Positions 38,729-47,344 of a stretch of DNA of 64,000 bases are shown piece after piece. The stretch's first letter is position 1; the number at the start of each line of letters is the position of its first letter. The stretch is from Mycobacterium scrofulaceum. GTDB taxonomy: Bacteria; Actinomycetota; Actinomycetes; Mycobacteriales; Mycobacteriaceae. The notes beneath the pieces are model-generated. The model was not told the origin of the DNA. It worked only from the letters and a program-made list of their open reading frames with translations, and searched no databases. A program made the translations under genes and the position numbers. The stretch is taken from the NCBI RefSeq assembly GCF_002086735.1, contig NZ_MVIJ01000023.1:27275-91274 (forward strand). The letters are read 5' to 3'.

Positions 38729-39601
38729 ATGGCGATTGACCCGAGTGCCGTCGGCGCGGTGACCGAACCGATGCTGTTCGAATGGACCGACCGCGACACC
38801 CTGCTGTACGCGCTCGGCGTCGGCGCCGGCCTCGACGACCTGTCCTTCACCACCGAGAACAGCCACGGCATCGAGCAGCAGGTGCTGCCCACCTACGCGG
38901 TGATCTGCTGCCCCGCGTTCGGGGCGGCCGGCAAGGTCGGAACGTTCAACTGGGCCATGCTCTTACACGGCTCGCAGGAGATCCGGTTGCACGCGCCGCT
39001 GCCGCCGTCGGGGAAGCTGTCGGTGGTCACCGAGGTCGCCGACATCCAGGACAAGGGCGAGGGCAAGAACGCCATCCTGGTGTTGCGCGGCCGGGGCACC
39101 GACCCGGATTCGGAGAAGCTGATCGCCGAGACGCTCACCACCCTGGTGATCCGGGGCGAGGGCGGGTTCGGCGGCGTGCCGGGACAGCGGCCGGTGGCGC
39201 CGGAGATTCCGGACCGCGAGCCCGACGCCCGGGTCGCCCTGCCCACCCGGGAAGACCAGGCGCTGATCTACCGGCTCTCCGGCGACCGCAATCCGCTGCA
39301 CAGCGACCCGTGGTTCGCCCGGGAGATGGCCGGCTTCCCCAAGCCGATCCTGCACGGGCTGTGCAGCTACGGGGTGGCGGGCCGCGCGCTGCTCACCGAG
39401 CTCGGCGGCGGGGTCGCCGCCAACATCACCTCGATCGCCGCGCGGTTCACCTCCCCGGTGTTTCCCGGGGAGACGCTGACGACGCTGATCTGGCGCACTG
39501 ATCCGGGCAAGGCGGTGTTCCGCACCGAGGCGTCGGGGGCCGAGGGCTCCGGGCCTCGCGTGGTGCTCGACGACGGCGCGGTGGAATACGTGCAGGCCTA
39601 A
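38729..39601 (+). CDS. htdY: HtdY, 3-hydroxyacyl-thioester dehydratase (double hotdog)
   Basis: 290 aa, the length of Rv3389c. Two hotdog folds are present, and the C-terminal one carries the hydratase-2 motif region YRLSGDRNPLHSDP with the catalytic Asp/His pair, then FPKPILHGLCSYG. It hydrates or dehydrates 3-hydroxyacyl-CoA in fatty-acid or sterol side-chain metabolism. ATG 38729 has AAGGAG 6 nt upstream. Its end overlaps otsB tail-to-tail by 4 bp. Confidence 0.88.
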   Translation: MAIDPSAVGAVTEPMLFEWTDRDTLLYALGVGAGLDDLSFTTENSHGIEQQVLPTYAVICCPAFGAAGKVGTFNWAMLLHGSQEIRLHAPLPPSGKLSVVTEVADIQDKGEGKNAILVLRGRGTDPDSEKLIAETLTTLVIRGEGGFGGVPGQRPVAPEIPDREPDARVALPTREDQALIYRLSGDRNPLHSDPWFAREMAGFPKPILHGLCSYGVAGRALLTELGGGVAANITSIAARFTSPVFPGETLTTLIWRTDPGKAVFRTEASGAEGSGPRVVLDDGAVEYVQA

Positions 39602-40728
39602 CGGGACAGCCGGCGCGCCAGCAGGGCGGTGAACTCGCCGGCCTGCGCGGGGCTGTCCAGCGCGTAGCGCGCCGCGGTGGCGCGGTCGCCGTCGTCGTAG
39701 TGCCGCACCAGGATTGGCACGCCTCCGTCGCGAACCGCGTCGAACGCGTCCTCGTCGGTGATGTCGTCGCCGAGATAGACTGGCGTCAGCGGGCCCGACT
39801 CCGCCCCGGCCAGATGGTCGAGCACCCAGCGCAGCGTCTTGCCCTTGTCCCAGTCCAGGTCCGGGCGCAGCTCGATGACCTCGCGGCCGGTGGTCACCCG
39901 AAGCTCGTCGCGCCGGCCGGCCGCGCGCACCGCGGCCGCCACCTCGCCGACGCGGTCGCGCGCGGCGTTGCGGTAGTGCACGGCGACCCCAAAGCGCTTG
40001 TGCTCCACCGCCACACCGGGAATGGAGCCCAGCCGCTCGCGCAGCTCGCGGGCCGCGCTCTCCAGCACCGGCACGGCCGTCGCGGCGGCGTCGTTCTGGT
40101 GGTGCGTGCCGTCGGGCGCGGTCAGCTCGAAACCGTGGCTGCCGGCATACCAAATCCCATGCACCCCGACGCGTTTCGTCACGTCGGCCAGATCGCGGCC
40201 CGACAGCACCGCGACCGGACACCGGTGGGCCAGCTGTCGCAGCGCCTCGGTGGCCCCGGCGACCGGGACGGCCGCGTCGGGGTCGTTGACGATGTCGGAC
40301 AGCGTGCCGTCGAAGTCGAAGAACACCGCCGGCCGGCCCGCGGCCAAATCGTCCAACGCCGTCAGGGCGTCGGGCAGCTGCGACATCCGGCGGTCCCCGG
40401 TGCGCACGGTGACCTCGCGGAGGTCGGCGACCACCGCGTCGGCGCCGGCGTCGCGCAGCGCGTCGCCGCGCCCCGACCGGTCGACCCCGATGACCAACGC
40501 GAACCCGGCGGCACGCGCGGCCCCGACGCTCGCCGCGTCGGCGGTGACGACCACGCACCGGCCGGGCCGCACGCCCAGCTCGTCGGCCGCACGCGAGGGC
40601 CCGTCGGTGAATACCGCGCTGCCGACGCCGGTCTCGCGCAGCCGCCCGTCCAGGACGGGGTCGGGGGCGTCGAACAGCACCGCGTCATGGCGGCGCGGGT
40701 CGATGACGACCGGTCCCGGCTCAGGCAT
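39598..40728 (-). CDS. otsB: Trehalose-6-phosphate phosphatase
   Basis: 376 aa. The C-terminal HAD phosphatase (~135-370) has FFDFDGTLSDI, VLSGRDLADV and a DDITDEDAFD motif. The N-terminal ~110 residues are a degenerate HAD-like domain, as in mycobacterial OtsB2 (391 aa). It releases trehalose from trehalose 6-phosphate, essential for mycolate transfer. It is divergent from dnaE2. Confidence 0.9.
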   Translation of the reverse strand: MPEPGPVVIDPRRHDAVLFDAPDPVLDGRLRETGVGSAVFTDGPSRAADELGVRPGRCVVVTADAASVGAARAAGFALVIGVDRSGRGDALRDAGADAVVADLREVTVRTGDRRMSQLPDALTALDDLAAGRPAVFFDFDGTLSDIVNDPDAAVPVAGATEALRQLAHRCPVAVLSGRDLADVTKRVGVHGIWYAGSHGFELTAPDGTHHQNDAAATAVPVLESAARELRERLGSIPGVAVEHKRFGVAVHYRNAARDRVGEVAAAVRAAGRRDELRVTTGREVIELRPDLDWDKGKTLRWVLDHLAGAESGPLTPVYLGDDITDEDAFDAVRDGGVPILVRHYDDGDRATAARYALDSPAQAGEFTALLARRLSR

Positions 40729-40754
40729 GCCCCCACCTTCTCACCGCAGACAAT

Positions 40755-40770
40755 TCGAACACACATTCGA
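40755..40770. promoter_or_regulatory. LexA (SOS) box upstream of dnaE2
   Basis: TCGAAC-ACAC-ATTCGA fits the SOS box TCGAAC-N4-GTTCGA with one mismatch. It lies 23 bp before the ATG of dnaE2, and with the imuA' box it makes the three mutasome genes co-inducible by DNA damage. Confidence 0.82.
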
Positions 40771-40792
40771 TAGACTGCGGCTGTGGGCTGGC

Positions 40793-43700
40793 ATGGGTTG
40801 GTTTAATGGTCCGCCGAGCTGGGCGGAAATGGAGCGGGTGCTCGACAGCAAGCCGCGCCATGCCGGGGTGCCGGCGGGGCCCGGGGAGGACGCCCCCCTG
40901 TCGCCCAAGCGCGGAACGTACCGGCCGCCCGACACCGCGCGGGGGGCGCGCTCGTCCGTTCCCTATGCCGAGCTGCACGCGCATTCGGCGTTCAGCTTTC
41001 TGGACGGGGCCAGCACGCCGGAGGAACTGGTCGAGGAGGCCGCCCGGCTGGGGTTGCGCGCCCTGGCGCTGACCGACCACGACGGCCTGTACGGGGCGGT
41101 GCGGTTCGCCGAAGCGGCCGCCGAGCTCGAGCTGCGCACCGTGTTCGGCGCCGAGCTGTCCCTGGGTCCCGGGGCGCGCACCGAGGCGTCCGATCCGCCC
41201 GGCCCGCACCTGCTGGTGCTGGCCCGCGGACCGGAAGGCTACCGGCGGCTGTCGCGGCAGCTGGCCGCGGCGCACCTGGCCGGCGGGGAGAAAGGCAAGC
41301 CGCGCTACGACATCGACGCGCTGACCGGGGCCGCCGGCGGGCACTGGCACATCCTGACCGGGTGTCGCAAAGGCCATGTCCGCCAGGCCCTGTCGCACGG
41401 CCCGGAGGCGGCCGGGCGGGCGCTGGCCGACCTGGTGGATCGGTTCGGCGCGGACCGGGTCAGCATCGAGCTGACCCACCACGGCCAACCGCTCGACGAC
41501 GAACGCAACGCGGTGCTGGCCGGGTTGGCGCCGCGCTTCGGCGTCGGCGTCGTCGCCACCACCGGGGCGCATTTCGCGGGGCCGTCGCGGCGCCGGCTGG
41601 CCATGGCGATGGGCGCGATCCGGGCCCGGCAGTCCCTGGACGCCGCCGCCGGATGGCTGGCCCCGCTGGGGGGTTCGCACCTGCGGTCCGGCGAGGAGAT
41701 GGCTCGGCTGTTCGCCTGGCGGCCGGACGCGGTGACCGCCGCCGCCGAGCTCGGCGAGCAGTGCGCGTTCGGGCTGGCGTTGATCGCGCCGCAGCTGCCG
41801 CCCTTCGGCGTGCCCGCCGGGCACACCGAGGACAGCTGGCTGCGGCACTTGACGATGACGGGGGCGGGTGACCGCTACGGGCCCCCCGAGGCCGCCCCTC
41901 GTGCATACGCTCAGATCGAGCACGAGCTGAAAGTCATTGCCCAGCTGACGTTTCCAGGCTATTTCCTGGTGGTGCACGACATCGCCCGGTTCTGCCGGGA
42001 CAACAACATCCTGTGCCAGGGCAGGGGATCGGCGGCCAATTCCGCGGTCTGCTACGCCCTGGGCGTCACCGCGGTGGACCCGGTGGCCAACGAGCTGTTG
42101 TTCGAGCGCTTCCTGTCGCCGGCACGCGACGGGCCGCCCGACATCGACATGGACATCGAGTCCGACCAGCGGGAAAAGGTCATCCAGTACGTGTACGACA
42201 AATACGGCCGTGACTACGCCGCCCAGGTCGCCAACGTCATCACCTACCGCGGCCGGATCGCGGTGCGCGACATGGCCCGCGCCCTGGGCTTCTCGCAGGG
42301 TCAGCAGGACGCGTGGAGCAAGCAGCTCGGTCACTGGAACGGCTTGGCCGACTCGCCCGACGCGGAGGGCATCCCACCGCAGGTGGTCGACCTGGCGAAT
42401 CAGATCCGGAACCTGCCGCGGCACATGGGCATTCACTCCGGCGGCATGGTGATCTGCGACCGCCCGATCGCCGACGTGTGCCCGGTGGAGTGGGCGCGCA
42501 TGGAGAACCGCAGCGTGTTGCAGTGGGACAAGGACGACTGCGCGGCAATCGGTCTGGTGAAGTTCGACCTGCTGGGGCTGGGCATGCTCAGCGCGCTGCA
42601 CTACGCCATCGACCTGGTGGCCGAGCACAAGGGCGTCGAGGTCGACCTGGCCCGCCTCGACCTCTCCGAGCCGGCGGTGTACGAGATGCTGGCCCGCGCC
42701 GATTCCGTCGGGGTGTTCCAGGTGGAGTCGCGCGCGCAGATGGCCACCCTGCCGCGGCTGAAGCCGCGGGTGTTCTACGACCTCGTGGTGGAGGTCGCGC
42801 TGATCCGCCCCGGGCCCATCCAGGGCGGGTCGGTGCACCCCTACATCCGGCGGCGCAACGGCCTGGACCCGGTCGTCTACGACCACCCGTCCATGGAACC
42901 GGCGCTGCGAAAGACGCTGGGCGTTCCGCTGTTTCAGGAGCAGCTGATGCAGCTCGCGGTCGACTGCGCCGGTTTCTCCGCCGCCGAGGCCGACCAGCTG
43001 CGCCGCGCGATGGGGTCCAAGCGCTCGACCGAGCGCATGCGCCGGCTGCGCGACCGGTTCTACGACGGCATGCGCGCGCTGCACGGCGCCGCCGACGAGG
43101 TGATCGACCGCGCCTACGAAAAGCTGGAGGCCTTCGCCAATTTCGGCTTCCCGGAAAGCCACGCGCTGTCGTTCGCGTCGCTGGTGTTCTACTCGTCGTG
43201 GTTCAAGCTGCACCACCCGGCGGCGTTCTGCGCGGCGCTGCTGCGCGCGCAGCCGATGGGCTTCTATTCGCCGCAGTCGCTGGTGGCCGACGCGCGCCGG
43301 CACGGCGTGACGGTGCACGGCCCGGACGTCAACGCCAGCCTGGCGCACGCCACCCTCGAAAACGCGGGTACCGAGGTGCGGCTCGGTCTGGGCGCCGTGC
43401 GCCACATCGGCGACGACCTCGCCGAGCGGCTGGTGCGGGAGCGAAAAGCCAACGGCCCGTTCGCTTCCCTGCTGGACCTGACCACCCGGCTGCAGCTGAG
43501 CGTGCCGCAGACCGAGGCGCTGGCGACGGCCGGGGCCTTCGGCTGCTTCGGGATGTCCCGGCGCGAGGGGCTGTGGGCGGCCGGGGCGGCGGCCACCCAG
43601 CGGCCGGACCGGTTGCCCGGAGTGGGCTCGAGCTCGCACGTCCCGTCGCTGCCCGGCATGAGCGAGCTGGAGCTGGCCGCCGCCGACGTGTGGGCCACCG

Positions 43701-44071
43701 GCGTCTCCCCGGACAGCTACCCGACGCAGTTCCTGCGCGCGGACCTGGACGCGCTTGGGGTGGTGCCCGCCGGGAAGCTGCTGGACGTGCCCGACGGCGA
43801 CCGCGTGCTGATCGCCGGCGCGGTGACCCACCGGCAGCGGCCCGGCACGGCGCAGGGGGTGACGTTCCTCAACCTCGAGGACGAGACGGGCATGGTCAAC
43901 GTGCTGTGCACGCCGGCGGTGTGGGCGCGGCACCGCAAGCTGGCCAACACGGCGCCGGCGATGCTGGTGCGCGGCCAGGTGCAAAACGCCAGCGGTGCGG
44001 TCACCGTCGTCGCCGACCGGCTGGGCCGCATCACGCTGGCGGTCGGGTCGCGCTCGCGCGACTTCCGCTGA
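40793..44071 (+). CDS. dnaE2: Error-prone DNA polymerase DnaE2
   Basis: 1092 aa C-family polymerase. An N-terminal PHP domain (YAELHAHSAFSFLDGAS, ~60-77) is followed by palm residues in PDIDMDIESDQREK, then a helix-hairpin-helix region and a C-terminal OB fold (~985-1080). It performs mutagenic lesion bypass with ImuA'/ImuB. ATG 40793 (MGWFNG) is the family start and lies just after the LexA box; a longer in-frame extension back to 39998 runs antisense to otsB and is rejected. Confidence 0.93.
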   Translation: MGWFNGPPSWAEMERVLDSKPRHAGVPAGPGEDAPLSPKRGTYRPPDTARGARSSVPYAELHAHSAFSFLDGASTPEELVEEAARLGLRALALTDHDGLYGAVRFAEAAAELELRTVFGAELSLGPGARTEASDPPGPHLLVLARGPEGYRRLSRQLAAAHLAGGEKGKPRYDIDALTGAAGGHWHILTGCRKGHVRQALSHGPEAAGRALADLVDRFGADRVSIELTHHGQPLDDERNAVLAGLAPRFGVGVVATTGAHFAGPSRRRLAMAMGAIRARQSLDAAAGWLAPLGGSHLRSGEEMARLFAWRPDAVTAAAELGEQCAFGLALIAPQLPPFGVPAGHTEDSWLRHLTMTGAGDRYGPPEAAPRAYAQIEHELKVIAQLTFPGYFLVVHDIARFCRDNNILCQGRGSAANSAVCYALGVTAVDPVANELLFERFLSPARDGPPDIDMDIESDQREKVIQYVYDKYGRDYAAQVANVITYRGRIAVRDMARALGFSQGQQDAWSKQLGHWNGLADSPDAEGIPPQVVDLANQIRNLPRHMGIHSGGMVICDRPIADVCPVEWARMENRSVLQWDKDDCAAIGLVKFDLLGLGMLSALHYAIDLVAEHKGVEVDLARLDLSEPAVYEMLARADSVGVFQVESRAQMATLPRLKPRVFYDLVVEVALIRPGPIQGGSVHPYIRRRNGLDPVVYDHPSMEPALRKTLGVPLFQEQLMQLAVDCAGFSAAEADQLRRAMGSKRSTERMRRLRDRFYDGMRALHGAADEVIDRAYEKLEAFANFGFPESHALSFASLVFYSSWFKLHHPAAFCAALLRAQPMGFYSPQSLVADARRHGVTVHGPDVNASLAHATLENAGTEVRLGLGAVRHIGDDLAERLVRERKANGPFASLLDLTTRLQLSVPQTEALATAGAFGCFGMSRREGLWAAGAAATQRPDRLPGVGSSSHVPSLPGMSELELAAADVWATGVSPDSYPTQFLRADLDALGVVPAGKLLDVPDGDRVLIAGAVTHRQRPGTAQGVTFLNLEDETGMVNVLCTPAVWARHRKLANTAPAMLVRGQVQNASGAVTVVADRLGRITLAVGSRSRDFR

Positions 44072-44157
44072 CGACCCGCGAGACTGCGACTAGCGACGGG
44101 TCCACTCGGGAAACGCGTCGCGGAATACAGTTTCGCGGGTGTAGGTAACCTCCACCC

Positions 44158-44802
44158 ATGACCCTCAACCTGTCCGTCGACGAAGTCCTCACCACCACCC
44201 GCTCGGTCCGCAAACGCCTGGACTTCGAGAGGTCGGTCAAACGCGAGGTGCTGATGGAATGCCTCGACCTGGCGCTGCAAGCGCCCACGGGCTCCAATTC
44301 GCAAGGCTGGCAATGGGTTTTCGTCGAGGATGCCAAGAAGAAGAAGGCGATCGGCGACGTCTACCTGAACAACGCGCGTGGCTACCTGAGCGCGCCGCCG
44401 CCGCAATATCGCGAGGGCGACACCCGCGGCGAGCGGATGGACAAGGTCCGCGATTCCGCGACCTACCTCGCCGAGCACATGCACGAGGCGCCGGTGCTGT
44501 TGATCCCGTGCATCGCGGGCCGCGACGACCAGTCGCCGCTGGGCGGCGTGTCGTTCTGGGCCTCGCTGTTCCCGGCGGTCTGGAGCTTCTGCCTGGCGCT
44601 GCGCTCCCGCGGGCTGGGCTCGTGCTGGACGACGCTGCACCTGCTCCACGATGGAGAAAAGCAGGTGGCCGACGTGCTGGGCATCCCCTACGACGAGTAC
44701 AGCCAGGGCGGGCTTTTCCCGATCGCCTACACCAAGGGCACCGACTTCCGCCCGGCCAGGCGGCTGCCCGCCGAGCAGGTCACGCACTGGAACGCCTGGT
44801 AA
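44158..44802 (+). CDS. Nitroreductase-family flavoprotein (Rv3368c-type)
   Basis: 214 aa, the length of Rv3368c. The N-terminal TTRSVRKR with Arg/Ser contacts to FMN phosphate, APTGSNSQGW, and late GSCWTT are typical of FMN-dependent nitroreductase-fold enzymes. It should be a cytoplasmic NAD(P)H oxidoreductase of unknown natural substrate. It ends adjacent to the convergent YCII gene. Confidence 0.85.
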   Translation: MTLNLSVDEVLTTTRSVRKRLDFERSVKREVLMECLDLALQAPTGSNSQGWQWVFVEDAKKKKAIGDVYLNNARGYLSAPPPQYREGDTRGERMDKVRDSATYLAEHMHEAPVLLIPCIAGRDDQSPLGGVSFWASLFPAVWSFCLALRSRGLGSCWTTLHLLHDGEKQVADVLGIPYDEYSQGGLFPIAYTKGTDFRPARRLPAEQVTHWNAW

Positions 44803-45129
44803 TCAGGTCTGAAGAGGCCACACCTCGACGACCCCGTGCGCGACCGCGCAGGGCGTTTGACTCACCCGCTCGATCGCCGCGTCGAGATCGTCGGCCTCCA
44901 GCACGGCGAACCCCGCGATCGGCAGCGTGGACCGGAGGAAGGGGCCGTGCTCGATCCGCACCCCCGCGCCGTCCGGGTTGCGCACCTGGACGGGGGTTCC
45001 GGCACGGGCGACGAGCGCGCCGGACGCGCTGAGTTCGCCGTCGCGGGCGTGGGCGGCCCGTCTGCGGTCGTCGCTCAACTGGTGGTATCCGGCCTCTTCG
45101 CCGTAACCAATGGTGATGAAGGTTGCCAT
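44803..45129 (-). CDS. YCII/DGPF-domain protein
   Basis: 108 aa small ferredoxin-like-fold protein of the YCII-related family, with HGPFLRSTLPIAGFAVLEADDLDAA showing the DGPF-like core. Related domains are found alone or fused to ECF sigma factors; function unknown. It lies immediately after the nitroreductase stop and is convergent with it. Confidence 0.75.
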   Translation of the reverse strand: MATFITIGYGEEAGYHQLSDDRRRAAHARDGELSASGALVARAGTPVQVRNPDGAGVRIEHGPFLRSTLPIAGFAVLEADDLDAAIERVSQTPCAVAHGVVEVWPLQT

Positions 45130-45165
45130 GCCGATGCCGACTCCCGCGGGACGCGGAACTCATCG

Positions 45166-45630
45166 CTAGACGGCGCCCGGGTACCCGTGCTGCCGCCAGG
45201 CCTCGTACACGGCCACGGCCGCGGCGTTGGACAGGTTCAGCGAGCGGCGGCCCGGCAGCATCGGGATGCGCACCCGCTCGGTGATGTGCGCGTCGGCCAG
45301 CGTCGCCGCGTCCAGGCCGGTCGGTTCGGGCCCGAACAGCAGCACGTCGCCCGCCCGGTAGCGGACGTCGGCGAACGCGGTGGTCGACTGCGCGGTGAAG
45401 GCGAACACCCGCGCCGGCCCGAGCGCCTCCCACGCCGCCTGAAGCGACGGATGCACGGTGACCGACGCCAGGTCGTGATAGTCCAGCCCGGCCCGCCGGA
45501 GCTGGGGTTCGGACAGGTCGAAGCCCAGCGGCTCGACCAGGTGCAGTTCGCAGCCGGTGGCCGCCGCGGTCCGGATGGCGTTGCCCGTATTCGGGGGGAT
45601 GCGCGGGGAGTAGAACATCAGTCTCACCAT
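45166..45630 (-). CDS. trmL: tRNA (cytidine/uridine-34 2'-O)-methyltransferase TrmL/SpoU, 5' end rebuilt by the integrated element
   Basis: 154 aa SPOUT methylase with motifs PNTGNAIRT, FGPEPTGL and NLSNAAAVAVYEAW. The insertion attL core covers codons 4-11. The chromosomal 5' end now lies 10.7 kb away next to attR, where the reverse strand reads GTG-TTC-AAG-CTG-ATG. The element supplies a new start, ATG-GTG-AGA-CTG, and a GGGAAGGA ribosome site 9 nt upstream. The protein therefore changes only in its first residues, but its promoter must now lie in element DNA or within int. Confidence 0.88.
   Translation of the reverse strand: MVRLMFYSPRIPPNTGNAIRTAAATGCELHLVEPLGFDLSEPQLRRAGLDYHDLASVTVHPSLQAAWEALGPARVFAFTAQSTTAFADVRYRAGDVLLFGPEPTGLDAATLADAHITERVRIPMLPGRRSLNLSNAAAVAVYEAWRQHGYPGAV
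45598..45621. other. attL core (24-bp direct repeat)
   Basis: GATGCGCGGGGAGTAGAACA plus TCAG at 45598-45621 is repeated exactly at 56321-56344; the flanking bases differ on both sides. It falls in the 5' coding part of trmL. A coding target and a short core are typical for large serine integrases. Confidence 0.93.
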
Positions 45631-45637
45631 AACACGG

Positions 45638-45650
45638 TATCCTTCCCGTT
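45638..45650 (+). promoter_or_regulatory. Candidate leaderless int promoter
   Basis: TATCCT (45638-45643) is 7 nt before the integrase ATG at 45651, the standard spacing for a leaderless mycobacterial transcript. The -35 region would fall in or next to the attL core, so promoter strength may differ between the integrated and circular forms. Confidence 0.5.
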
Positions 45651-47219
45651 ATGGCAGGTAAACGCGTACTAGGCAGACTACGTCTCTCCAGGTCGACCGA
45701 GGAGTCCACCTCGATCGAGCGCCAGCGAGAGCTGATCCAACAGTGGGCCGAGTCCAACGGCCACGAGGTCGTCGGCTTCGCCGAGGATCTGGACGTATCC
45801 GGGTCTGTGGACCCGTTCGACACTCCCCAGCTCGGCGACTGGCTCAGCCACCGCGCCCCCGAGTGGGACATCTTGGTGGTGTGGAAGCTGGACCGGTTGA
45901 CCCGATCGACGGTCAACCTGAACAAGCTATTCGCCTGGGCAATCGACCACGGGAAGACCGTGGTCTCCTGCTCGGAGTCCATCGACCTCGGGACGCCTGT
46001 CGGGCGTCTCATCGCGAACGTCATCGGCTTCTTAGCAGAGGGTGAGCTGGAAGCTATTCGCGAACGTGTGACCGCTTCCAAGCGGAAGCTCCGGGAGTCG
46101 GCCCGGTGGTCGGGAGGGAAACCGCCGTACGGCTACATCGCCGTACCCCAAGAAGGGGGAGGGTGGTCCCTCGCGATCGACCCCGACGCGTCCACCGTCG
46201 TCCGCAGGATCGTGGACAGCGTCCTAGACGGCACTCCGTTGACCCGTATCGCACGAGAGCTGACAGCCGAGGGTTACCGTACCCCCGCACAGTATTACGT
46301 CGCTCTCCGTCGATCTCAGGCCGGTTTACGCGTATCTCCCGAGGACGAGCCGGGGAAGTGGGCACCGACCGTGCTGCGAAACATGCTGCGGTCCAAAGCT
46401 CTCCGTGGATACGCCCACCACAAAGGGGAGACCGTCCGCGACGAGACCGGCCTACCGGTACAGCTCGCGGAGCCGCTGGTAACCCTCGATGAGTGGGAGC
46501 TGATACAGGCAGCCCTAGACCAGGCATCCCGGAAGGGTGCCCGGAGCGCCGAGGCCAGTCCGCTGTCGGGTCTGGTCGTCTGCGCGGGGCCGTGCCAGCA
46601 CAAGCTGGCAGGGCAAGAGTGCCCGGACGGCTGTCCGGGGACGTGCGGTGCTCCTCTGTACCACGAGCGGTACTCGATCAAGCGACCGCAGTACGGGAAG
46701 CAATACGACTACCGGTACTACCGGTGCCGCGACCGGGAGACGTGCCCCTCGGTGATGCTCCCCGCCGAGGAGCTGGAGGGGCTTGCCGAGGACACCTTCC
46801 TCCGCGAGCTTGGAGACGCAGAGGTCCGGGAACGGGTCTGGGTCCCGGGGGACTCCCGTGAGGCCGAGCTGCGGGAGGCTGTAACCGCTTTCGAAGAGCT
46901 GACGAAAGCGGCGGGCCGAGCCGTGTCGGCTACGGCCAAGCAGCGGCTCCAGACCCAACTAGACGCCCTGGACGCCCGCATAGCCGAGATGGAATCATCC
47001 CCCGCCAAGGAAGCGCGCTGGGAGTGGCGTGCGACCGGAGAGACATACCGCGATGTCTGGTACCTCGGGGACACCGACGAGCGCCGGGAGCTGCTGCACC
47101 GTTCGGGTATCACGTTCTCCGCCCGTGTCATCGGAGGACGGGGGAGCAACGCCAGGGAGTTCCAAATCCGGCTCCCCGCCGAACTGAGCGCCCGGGGAAG
47201 GGGCCTCACGTCGATCTGA
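45651..47219 (+). CDS. int: Large serine integrase (Bxb1-like)
   Basis: 522 aa. The catalytic Ser is in LRLSRST (S13). The resolvase core includes AEDLDVSGSVDPFD and VVWKLDRLTRS, both very similar to my recollection of Bxb1 integrase. Then come a recombinase domain (~165-280), a Cys-rich zinc ribbon (~310-365: CAGPCQHKLAGQECPDGC…) and a coiled-coil. It should recombine attP with attB in trmL without host factors; excision needs a directionality factor. Its 3' end overlaps a 9-bp-stem hairpin (47200-47225). The start is 20 bp from the trmL start on the other strand. Confidence 0.93.
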   Translation: MAGKRVLGRLRLSRSTEESTSIERQRELIQQWAESNGHEVVGFAEDLDVSGSVDPFDTPQLGDWLSHRAPEWDILVVWKLDRLTRSTVNLNKLFAWAIDHGKTVVSCSESIDLGTPVGRLIANVIGFLAEGELEAIRERVTASKRKLRESARWSGGKPPYGYIAVPQEGGGWSLAIDPDASTVVRRIVDSVLDGTPLTRIARELTAEGYRTPAQYYVALRRSQAGLRVSPEDEPGKWAPTVLRNMLRSKALRGYAHHKGETVRDETGLPVQLAEPLVTLDEWELIQAALDQASRKGARSAEASPLSGLVVCAGPCQHKLAGQECPDGCPGTCGAPLYHERYSIKRPQYGKQYDYRYYRCRDRETCPSVMLPAEELEGLAEDTFLRELGDAEVRERVWVPGDSREAELREAVTAFEELTKAAGRAVSATAKQRLQTQLDALDARIAEMESSPAKEARWEWRATGETYRDVWYLGDTDERRELLHRSGITFSARVIGGRGSNAREFQIRLPAELSARGRGLTSI

Positions 47220-47225
47220 GGCCCC
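47200..47225 (+). terminator. Hairpin at the end of int
   Basis: GGGGCCTCA and TGAGGCCCC form a perfect 9-bp stem with an 8-nt loop across the int stop codon, in the gap between convergent int and the tail gene. There is no T-run; it may serve both directions. Confidence 0.5.
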
Positions 47226-47344
47226 CTCCAACAGCGTCGTTACAAGATGCCCAGCTAGTCAGCGAAGCTGACGACGCCCGAGGGAATCCCCCGGCTCCCA
47301 TCGGAGATGGGGCCTTCGGGCCTAGCAGCTCCGCTGCGATCGGC

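Noticed and set aside
39998..40792. 265-codon in-frame N-terminal extension of dnaE2
   Set aside because: It runs antisense to otsB, crosses the LexA box, and has no resemblance to polymerase sequence; the family start MGWFNG is at 40793.
40721..43984. 1087-aa reverse-strand ORF opposite dnaE2
   Set aside because: His/Gln/Arg-rich shadow; dnaE2 motifs on the other strand are decisive.
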